Assembly (NCBI GenBank): GCA_016280695.1 | Contig: JAEEHG010000067.1 | Location: forward strand, 1-5,322 | Origin: Solobacterium sp. | GTDB taxonomy: Bacteria > Bacillota_I > Bacilli_A > Erysipelotrichales > Erysipelotrichaceae | DNA: 5,322 bases | Reading direction: 5' to 3' | Shown here: positions 1 to 4,824 of the stretch, piece after piece | Numbering within the stretch: the stretch's first letter is position 1 | Layout: each line of letters opens with the position of its first letter | Program-made: the position numbers and the translations under genes | The notes under the pieces: model-generated | Databases searched by the model: none | What the model was told of the DNA's origin: nothing | What the model saw: the letters and a program-made list of their open reading frames with translations, nothing else

Positions 1-733
1 CATCAATGCGTGCATGAAGCTGGAAGGCAGGAAGCCGCTGATCTTCGGCCGGGATGAAGCGTATATCGGTGTCCTGATCGATGACCTGACCACCAAGGGA
101 ACCCTGGAACCGTACCGGCTGCTGACCTCGCGGGCCGAGTTCCGGCTGCTGCTGCGGCATGACAACGCCGAACAGCGGCTGCTGGCCAAAGGCCATGAAG
201 TGGGCCTGGTCAGTGATGAGCGCTATGAGGCGTTCCTGCGGAAGATGGATGGCCTTTCCGCCCTGAAGGATCATCTGCGGGAGACCGTATTTACCCTGGA
301 TGATGACCGGGTGCACGACTATCTCAGTGCCCGGGGCTATGATGAATACTCCCATACCGGGGTCAACGGCATGGACCTGGTGAAGCGGCCGAAGGTCACC
401 ACCCGGGAACTGCTGGAAACCATCGGCGAGGAACCGGATCCCGAACTGGCGGCCAAGTGTGATATCGACCTCAAATATGAGGGCTATATTTCCAAGGCCC
501 GGAAGGAAGCCGAAAAACTGCAGGCCATGGAACAGCAGATCCTGGGCCTGGACTTCAACTATGACGAAGTGGACAACCTGTCGCTGGAAGGGCGGCAGAA
601 GCTGGTCAAATACAAACCTGCGACCATGGGGCAGGCCTCCCGTATCTCCGGTGTCAATCCGGCAGATCTGGCGGTGCTGGCCATTGCGATCCGGCAGGGC
701 AAAGGCAGGAGGACAAAGGAAAATGAGATATGA
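1..733 (+). CDS. mnmG: MnmG (GidA), tRNA U34 carboxymethylaminomethyl modification enzyme, 3' part
   Basis: The window opens inside the gene: the frame is open from base 2 (the first full codon is Ile) and 243 C-terminal residues are present out of about 620-640 usual for the family. MnmG is a cytoplasmic FAD protein that, with the GTPase MnmE, installs the cmnm5 group on U34 of certain tRNAs using methylene-tetrahydrofolate and NADH. The identification rests on family hallmarks: EAYIGVLIDDLTTKGTLEPY, then TSRAEFRLLLRHDNAEQRL, and near the C-terminus the KYEGYISKA stretch and KPATMGQASRISGVNPADL. The last part is the helical C-terminal domain that in characterised MnmG contacts MnmE and tRNA. 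The end carries a short basic tail (GKGRRTKENEI). The TGA stop lies inside the next gene, an 11-base overlap, which suggests translational coupling. The reading frame is intact throughout the visible part. The promoter and N-terminal FAD-binding part lie outside the window. Confidence 0.98.
   Translation, partial: INACMKLEGRKPLIFGRDEAYIGVLIDDLTTKGTLEPYRLLTSRAEFRLLLRHDNAEQRLLAKGHEVGLVSDERYEAFLRKMDGLSALKDHLRETVFTLDDDRVHDYLSARGYDEYSHTGVNGMDLVKRPKVTTRELLETIGEEPDPELAAKCDIDLKYEGYISKARKEAEKLQAMEQQILGLDFNYDEVDNLSLEGRQKLVKYKPATMGQASRISGVNPADLAVLAIAIRQGKGRRTKENEI
707..712 (+). promoter_or_regulatory. Shine-Dalgarno sequence of the ThyX-like gene
   Basis: A perfect AGGAGG lies inside the 3' end of mnmG, 10 bases before the ATG at 723. 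It decides the start of the 211-residue gene: the same frame is open further upstream within mnmG, but those codons are a shadow of the mnmG frame and have no comparable ribosome binding site. Confidence 0.8.
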
Positions 734-1358
734 AGATGTAGTATCGAATGTCAGGGTCTATGGCCTTGAGGAATCCGTGCGCGGCTCCAAGTATCCGATG
801 GCAGTCGACCTTTCGACTGTCAACGGGGAGATCACCGAGCGGACACTGAAACTGGCCAGGGCCGTTCCCGGCAGCGGGCACGACAATTTCCTGAACGGTG
901 TGATCGTGCAGTTCGACCTGACTTTCACGAACAAGGCCTGGGTGGAAGCGGAGCGCTACCACTTCCTGGATTTTGTCTCGTCACAGTCCACCATGCACCG
1001 GATCACGAAGTTTGATCTGGACAAGGCGTATATCGAATACACCGATCCGCGGATCATTGAGATCATGAAGGAAAAGACGAGGGAGTACAACGAACTGCAG
1101 GATGACATCCGGCGCCTGAAGGCAGAAGGCAAGGATGTGACAACCCTGCGGGACCTGTCCGCCCAGAAATATCTGGAAATTCTCTACTCCAACCCGGCCG
1201 GCTTCAAGCTGACCGCCCGGATGACCACCAATTACCGGCAGCTGAAGACCATCTACGCCCAGCGGCGGGATCACCGTCTGCCGGAATGGCGGGCCTTCTG
1301 CGACTGGATCCGGACCCTGCCGAACAGTGAATTCATCGTGCGGGAAGATGAAGCTTAA
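723..1358 (+). CDS. Conserved hypothetical protein, possible ThyX-fold (flavin-dependent thymidylate synthase-like) protein
   Basis: This 211-residue soluble protein has no signal peptide or membrane segment. I cannot give it an established name. Aligned by eye with remembered Thermotoga maritima ThyX, it shows a parallel order of landmarks: GHD at 52-54 (ThyX GHE), a beta-strand-like VQFDLTFTNKAWVEA at 62-76 (ThyX IVFTFHVKAPIFVA), SSQSTMHR at 86-93 in the place of the SYNELSGR part of the ThyX motif, YLEILY at 150-155, then R166 to W189 with R182 and W189 where ThyX has its late Arg and Trp. The ThyX RHR signature is not kept (Phe-Leu-Asp at 81-83), so ordinary dUMP methylation is doubtful. 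The segment at 112-146 is charged and probably helical. ATG 723 is chosen for the AGGAGG 10 bases upstream; it overlaps mnmG by 11 bases. The function is unknown. The fold assignment is inference and could be wrong; that the gene is real is well supported by its RBS, coupling and composition. Confidence 0.85.
   Translation: MRYEDVVSNVRVYGLEESVRGSKYPMAVDLSTVNGEITERTLKLARAVPGSGHDNFLNGVIVQFDLTFTNKAWVEAERYHFLDFVSSQSTMHRITKFDLDKAYIEYTDPRIIEIMKEKTREYNELQDDIRRLKAEGKDVTTLRDLSAQKYLEILYSNPAGFKLTARMTTNYRQLKTIYAQRRDHRLPEWRAFCDWIRTLPNSEFIVREDEA
799..822 (+). repeat. Intragenic inverted repeat (potential mRNA hairpin)
   Basis: CAGTCGA at 802-808 and TCGACTG at 813-819 are perfect reverse complements around a CCTT loop. 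Two flanking Watson-Crick pairs and one G-U pair extend the stem to ten pairs (799-808 with 813-822). It lies about 75 bases into the ThyX-like gene, coding for AVDLSTV. No T-run follows on either strand, so it is not an intrinsic terminator. A chance coding palindrome is possible. Confidence 0.5.
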
Positions 1359-2493
1359 GAAGATTCTTTCCTGTCTGTGCCTGCTGGTCCTGTGCGGGTG
1401 CGGCCAGGCTGAACAGAAACTCCCGGACAGTGTCTACGGCATGTGGTTCTCCTATCTGGATTATGAAGAGATGTTCCATGACCAGGACGAGAAGGAGATG
1501 CAGGCCGATCTCACTGCCGCGGCGGAAAACATGCGGGATCTCGGCGTCAACACGGTATATATCCATGCCTGTGCTTTTACCGACGCCTTCTACGCGTCCG
1601 ACATCTATCCCCGGACGGCAAGCCTGCCGGGCATTGACTATGATCCGCTGGCCCTGTTTGCCGGGGCCGCGCATCAGGCCGGCCTGCAGGCGGAAGCCTG
1701 GATCAACCCGCTGCGTTCCGTGGCCGTCGGTGCGGAGGGAAACCTGCCGGAGGATTCACAGATCCGCATCTGGATTGAGCGCAATGATGAACGGGTGCGG
1801 CAGGTCAACGGCCGCTGGTACCTGAACCCGGCCTATCCCGAGGTCCGGAGCCTGGTTGTTTCGGTTGTGCGGGAAGTGCTGGAACACTATGACGTGGACG
1901 GGATCCACTTCGATGACTATTTCTATCCGGAAGGGGCAGACCGCCGCTTTGATGCCTATGTTTATGGCCTGGCGGCTGACGGGGAAGATATTTCCCGGGA
2001 AAGTTTCCGGACGGCCCAGATCAACGCGCTCGTGCAGGAAGTACATGCGGTATGCGCGGAACACGATAAGCGCTTCACGATTTCCACCGCCGGCAATATG
2101 GAAAACAACCTGACGCTGTATTACGCGGATCCGGCTGCCTGGGTGGAAGCGGGGACGGTGGATATCCTGATCCCGCAGATTTACTGGGGCTACGGACATC
2201 CTGTCAAACCCTATGCCGAAACATTGGATGAATGGCTGGCGGTGACGGCGGAAAGCGACGTCATGCTGGCGGCCGGCCTGGCGGCGTACAAGATCGGCAC
2301 GGAAGACCAGTGGGCCGGCAATGCGGCTTCCGAGTGGGTGGACAGCGATGACATGCTGGCCCGCCAGACCCGCACGGCGCTGGAAAAAGGCTGTGTCGGG
2401 GCGGCATACTTCCGCTATGGCTCGCTTTTTGCGACAGAGAATCCGAATGCCGCAGGGGAGATTTCCCACCTGCGGGACGAAATCAGAAAGTAG
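1348..2493 (+). CDS. Lipoprotein of the GHL10 glycoside-hydrolase-like family (PF02638, formerly DUF187)
   Basis: This is a 381-residue exported lipoprotein. The N-terminus has basic residues (KLKK), a hydrophobic core and a lipobox LCGC with the lipidated Cys at 18. Mature length is about 364 residues. The rest is one TIM-barrel-type GHL10 domain: GMWFSYLDY at 31-39 (strand 1), GVNTVYIHA at 66-74, AEAWINPL at 115-122, WYLNPAYPEVR at 157-167, the hallmark DGIHFDDYFYP at 184-194 with candidate catalytic or ligand Asp 189 and 190, ISTAGN at 245-250, and VDILIPQIYWGYGHP at 271-285. Relatives include B. subtilis YngK and E. coli DigH (YddW), the latter acting on denuded peptidoglycan glycan strands. 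A cell-wall glycan substrate outside the membrane is therefore plausible but not shown; no separate wall-binding domain is present. The ATG at 1348 overlaps the previous gene by 11 bases and lacks a strong RBS (only GGGAAG right before it), so translation probably depends on coupling. A GTG at 1327 in frame would put charged and polar residues before the signal peptide and is less likely. Confidence 0.92.
   Translation: MKLKKILSCLCLLVLCGCGQAEQKLPDSVYGMWFSYLDYEEMFHDQDEKEMQADLTAAAENMRDLGVNTVYIHACAFTDAFYASDIYPRTASLPGIDYDPLALFAGAAHQAGLQAEAWINPLRSVAVGAEGNLPEDSQIRIWIERNDERVRQVNGRWYLNPAYPEVRSLVVSVVREVLEHYDVDGIHFDDYFYPEGADRRFDAYVYGLAADGEDISRESFRTAQINALVQEVHAVCAEHDKRFTISTAGNMENNLTLYYADPAAWVEAGTVDILIPQIYWGYGHPVKPYAETLDEWLAVTAESDVMLAAGLAAYKIGTEDQWAGNAASEWVDSDDMLARQTRTALEKGCVGAAYFRYGSLFATENPNAAGEISHLRDEIRK
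1990..2003 (+). promoter_or_regulatory. Putative Noc-binding site (NBS)
   Basis: ATTTCCCGGGAAAG matches the Bacillus subtilis NBS consensus ATTTCCCGGGAAAT at 13 of 14 positions and contains the complete 12-base palindrome TTTCCCGGGAAA. It lies inside the lipoprotein gene, spanning codons Ile215 to Ser219. The noc gene lies about 1.2 kb downstream in the same cluster. NBS sites are scattered around chromosomes and nucleate Noc loading. The match is seen directly; binding is inferred. Confidence 0.65.
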
Positions 2494-2499
2494 GTAACC

Positions 2500-3195
2500 A
2501 TGAACCTTGAGCAGCTGCAGACATTTGCGGAACAGCGGGGTCTGGTCTGGACGGACCGGACGGCTTTCATGCTGCGGCGGTATGCGGAACTGCTGAAGGA
2601 ATGGAATGAAAAAATGAACCTCACGGCCATTACGGAACCGGAGGACGTCTATGAAAAGCATTTTGCGGACTGCCTGATCCCGATGGCATATCTGCCCAGG
2701 AGCGGGACGGTCTGTGATGTCGGCAGCGGCGCCGGCTTTCCCGGCCTGGTCTTTGCGGTCATGGCCCCGGAGCTGCGTGTAACGCTGCTGGAACCGATGC
2801 ATAAGCGCTGTGTCTTTCTGCAGGCGGTGATCGCCGAGCTGGGCCTGGACAACGTCACCGTGGACAACCGGCGGGCCGAGGACAGCGCGGACCTGCGTGA
2901 GCACTTCGATGTCACGACGGCCAGAGCTGTGGCGAACCTGCCGGTGCTCAGTGAGCTCTGCCTGCCCCTGACCAGGACCGGGGGTATCTTCCTGGCCATG
3001 AAGGGATCGCAGGCCGCTGCCGAACTGCAGGCCGCAGCCCATGCCGTTGCCGTGCTGGGCGGACAGACCGAAGCCGTGCAGAACGAGACGCTGCCGGGCG
3101 GTGAAGCCCGCACGAATATCATCATCCGCAAGCACAAACCGACCCCGGCCAGATATCCGCGGCCGTACGCGAAGATCAAAAAGAACCCGCTTTAA
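2500..3195 (+). CDS. rsmG: RsmG (GidB), 16S rRNA m7G methyltransferase
   Basis: This is a 231-residue cytoplasmic S-adenosylmethionine-dependent methyltransferase that modifies N7 of G527 (E. coli numbering) in 16S rRNA; loss in other bacteria gives low-level streptomycin resistance. Family marks in order: KMNLTAITEPEDVYEKHFADCL at 38-59, whose Lys-His pair and Asp are conserved; SAM-binding motif I CDVGSGAGFPG at 72-82; acidic ribose-binding position LLEPMHKR at 96-103; TARAVANLP at 140-148; and AMKG at 166-169. The C-terminus ARYPRPYAKIKKNPL resembles the family's usual YPR...KxPL ending. The length is normal and the frame intact. The gene starts 6 bases after the lipoprotein stop, with only a weak purine-rich stretch (AAAGTAGG) before it. 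In many Bacillota rsmG follows mnmG directly; here two genes intervene. Confidence 0.97.
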   Translation: MNLEQLQTFAEQRGLVWTDRTAFMLRRYAELLKEWNEKMNLTAITEPEDVYEKHFADCLIPMAYLPRSGTVCDVGSGAGFPGLVFAVMAPELRVTLLEPMHKRCVFLQAVIAELGLDNVTVDNRRAEDSADLREHFDVTTARAVANLPVLSELCLPLTRTGGIFLAMKGSQAAAELQAAAHAVAVLGGQTEAVQNETLPGGEARTNIIIRKHKPTPARYPRPYAKIKKNPL

Positions 3196-3200
3196 GGAGG
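3194..3200 (+). promoter_or_regulatory. Shine-Dalgarno sequence of noc, overlapping the rsmG stop
   Basis: The sequence TAAGGAGG merges the rsmG stop codon (3193-3195) with a strong ribosome binding site, 5 bases before the ATG at 3206. It fixes the noc start and suggests efficient re-initiation by ribosomes finishing rsmG. Confidence 0.8.
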
Positions 3201-3205
3201 ACCGC

Positions 3206-4021
3206 ATGGAAAACAGCGTAAGAAGAAGATTATTGGATGCGATCGGGATCTCCGGCGGGGCCCGTGTTGTAGATATTCCCATGGACCGGATCGAACCGTC
3301 CCGTTACCAGCCCCGGATTCACTTTGATGAACAGGCGCTGCAGGAACTGGCAGTCTCCATTCAGAAGAACGGCCTGATCCAGCCGATTACCGTCCGGGAA
3401 GTCGACGGGCACTATGAGATTATCGCCGGGGAACGCCGCTGGCGGGCTGCCAGGCTGGCCGGTCTCGACAGGATTGCCGGCTATGTCCTCTCGCCGAGTG
3501 AAACCCAGGCGGCGGAGATGGCCCTGGTGGAAAACATCCAGCGGGAAGACCTGACCGCCGTGGAAGAAGCTAAGGCATATGTGCAGATCATGCGGCAGTC
3601 CGGCATGACCCAGGAACAGGTGGCGGCCCGGGTAGGCAAGTCTCAGTCGGCAGTGGCCAACAAAATCCGCCTGCTCAACCTGAATCAGTCGGTGCAGGAA
3701 GCCGTCATGGACCGGACCCTGTCCGAGCGCCATGCCCGGGCCCTGCTGGCCCTGAAGCCGGAACAGCAGGAAGAAGCCCTGAAATATGTGACGGAACGGG
3801 AACTGAATGTCCGGCAGACGGAAGCGTATGTGGAAAAGATGACCCTGAAGCAAAGCCGGAAAAAACGGCAGAAGACCAGGGGGTATTCCCGGAACATCCG
3901 CATCGGCATCAACTCCGTGAACCAGTGCGTGCAGATGATCAAAAACATGGGCATTGATGTGGTCAGTGACATGGAAGAAACAGATACAGACGTCCGGATT
4001 GCCATCCGGTTTCCGAAATGA
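3206..4021 (+). CDS. noc: Noc, nucleoid occlusion protein (ParB-like CTPase)
   Basis: This 271-residue protein has the ParB/Noc layout. A short N-terminal segment (MENSVRRRLLDAIG) could form the amphipathic membrane-targeting helix known in Bacillus Noc. The ParB N-domain starts at about 22 with IEPSRYQPR at 29-37 and carries the CTP-binding motifs GERRWR (75-80) and ENIQRED (109-115). A helix-turn-helix follows (MTQEQVAARVGKSQSAVANKIRLL, 134-157). The C-terminal dimerisation domain begins after the basic KKRQK stretch; its YSRNIRIGINSVNQ resembles the end of B. subtilis Noc rather than Spo0J. At the four positions reported to separate Noc from ParB specificity, Gln147, Lys153 and Arg175 are Noc-type; Asn158 replaces the usual Lys. 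The order noc-parA-parB also fits. Noc binds NBS sites, spreads as a CTP-dependent clamp and blocks division over the nucleoid. A strong AAGGAGG precedes the start; 10 bases separate it from rsmG. A second chromosomal ParB is less likely. Confidence 0.93.
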   Translation: MENSVRRRLLDAIGISGGARVVDIPMDRIEPSRYQPRIHFDEQALQELAVSIQKNGLIQPITVREVDGHYEIIAGERRWRAARLAGLDRIAGYVLSPSETQAAEMALVENIQREDLTAVEEAKAYVQIMRQSGMTQEQVAARVGKSQSAVANKIRLLNLNQSVQEAVMDRTLSERHARALLALKPEQQEEALKYVTERELNVRQTEAYVEKMTLKQSRKKRQKTRGYSRNIRIGINSVNQCVQMIKNMGIDVVSDMEETDTDVRIAIRFPK

Positions 4022-4032
4022 GGGATTGAAGT

Positions 4033-4824
4033 ATGGGAAAAATCATTGCTGTCGCGATGCAGAAAGGCGGCGTGGGCAAAACAACAACCAGTATGAATCT
4101 GGCCGCCGGGCTGGCGTATGCCGGCCGCCGGGTGCTGCTTGTGGACCTGGACCCGCAGGGGAATGCCACCCATGGCATCGGCGCGAACAAGGTGGGCTTT
4201 GACCGCCAGCACAGTGTCTATGAAGTCCTGGTGACGGATGAGCCGGTCAGCTCGGCTGTGGTGCATCTGCAGATGCCGCCGCTGGATGTGCTCCCCGCGA
4301 CCATCGACCTGGCCGGGGCGGATGTTGATATGGCGTCCTCTTCCTATGAAGTCGGCCGCGAACAGCTGCTCAAGCGCAAACTCAACGCGGTCCGGAGCAA
4401 TTATGACTACATCATCATCGACTGTCCGCCGGCCCTGAGCCTGCTGAACAACACGGCATTGACCGCGGCAGATTCGGTGCTGATCCCGGTACAGTGTGAA
4501 TACTACGCGCTGGAAGGCCTGACCCAGCTGCTCAGCACCATCCGCATGGTGCAGAAACTTTGGAACCCGGCCCTGTCCATCGAAGGCGTACTGCTGACCA
4601 TGTTTGATGTCCGCACGAAGCTGTCGGTGGAGGTCCAGCAGGAAGTCCGTAAATATTTTAAGGAAAAAGTATACCGCTGCTATATCCCGCGCAATGTCCG
4701 GCTGTCGGAGGCGCCCAGCAGTGAGATGTCCATCTTTGAGTACGATACCCGCTCCGAAGGCGCGAAAGCGTATGCGGCGCTGGTCAAGGAAGTACTGACG
4801 CAGAATGAGAAGGGAGGCCGATGA
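4033..4824 (+). CDS. parA: ParA (Soj), chromosome segregation ATPase
   Basis: This is a 263-residue Soj-type ParA, close to the usual 250-260. ATP-dependent dimers bind DNA non-specifically and are released by ParB-stimulated hydrolysis; in Bacillus the protein also controls DnaA and sporulation genes. Seen in sequence: deviant Walker A KGGVGKTTT at 11-19 with signature Lys11 and Lys16; DLDPQGN at 38-44 with Asp40 at the position of the hydrolysis-defective D40A mutant of B. subtilis Soj; Walker B YIIIDCPP at 126-133; PVQCEYYALEGLTQLL at 152-167; Arg194 in FDVRT matching Soj DNA-binding Arg189; and IPRNVRLSEAPS at 218-229. Met9 stands just before Gln-Lys-Gly-Gly where most Soj have Asn. It lies 11 bases after noc; its RBS is weak (AGGGAT and GAAG near 4021-4031). 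The TGA overlaps the parB start. Confidence 0.97.
   Translation: MGKIIAVAMQKGGVGKTTTSMNLAAGLAYAGRRVLLVDLDPQGNATHGIGANKVGFDRQHSVYEVLVTDEPVSSAVVHLQMPPLDVLPATIDLAGADVDMASSSYEVGREQLLKRKLNAVRSNYDYIIIDCPPALSLLNNTALTAADSVLIPVQCEYYALEGLTQLLSTIRMVQKLWNPALSIEGVLLTMFDVRTKLSVEVQQEVRKYFKEKVYRCYIPRNVRLSEAPSSEMSIFEYDTRSEGAKAYAALVKEVLTQNEKGGR
4811..4817 (+). promoter_or_regulatory. Shine-Dalgarno sequence of parB
   Basis: AGGGAGG lies within the last codons of parA. There are two in-frame ATGs: 4821 (3 bases from the site, too close) and 4824 (6 bases, favourable). The spacing favours ATG 4824, although the protein differs by only one Met. Confidence 0.7.

Noticed and set aside
398..411. Second NBS-like sequence in mnmG (ACCACCCGGGAACT)
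   Set aside because: 10 of 14 positions match, mostly the CCCGGG core; the left arm lacks the T-run, so chance is enough in GC-rich DNA.
459..722. Upstream extension of the ThyX-like gene's frame into mnmG
   Set aside because: The translation before 723 is Trp- and Arg-rich shadow sequence, while a perfect AGGAGG sits 10 bases before ATG 723.
1327..1347. GTG 1327 as the lipoprotein start
   Set aside because: It would add NSSCGK ahead of a standard lipoprotein signal peptide, and no ribosome binding site precedes it; ATG 1348 gives a normal signal.
1756..3282. Long open frame on the minus strand (508 codons) opposite the lipoprotein gene and rsmG
   Set aside because: It spans two clear plus-strand genes, its translation has no recognisable domain, and it is rich in residues expected from reading GC-rich codons backwards.
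3886..3894. TTCCCGGAA palindrome in noc
   Set aside because: It resembles an NBS but has one base too few in the centre, which puts the two half-sites out of register.
4101..4134. Direct repeat of GGCCGCCGG in the start of parA
   Set aside because: It is explained by Ala/Gly/Arg codons of the conserved LAAGLAYAGRR region; too short and GC-biased to be meaningful.
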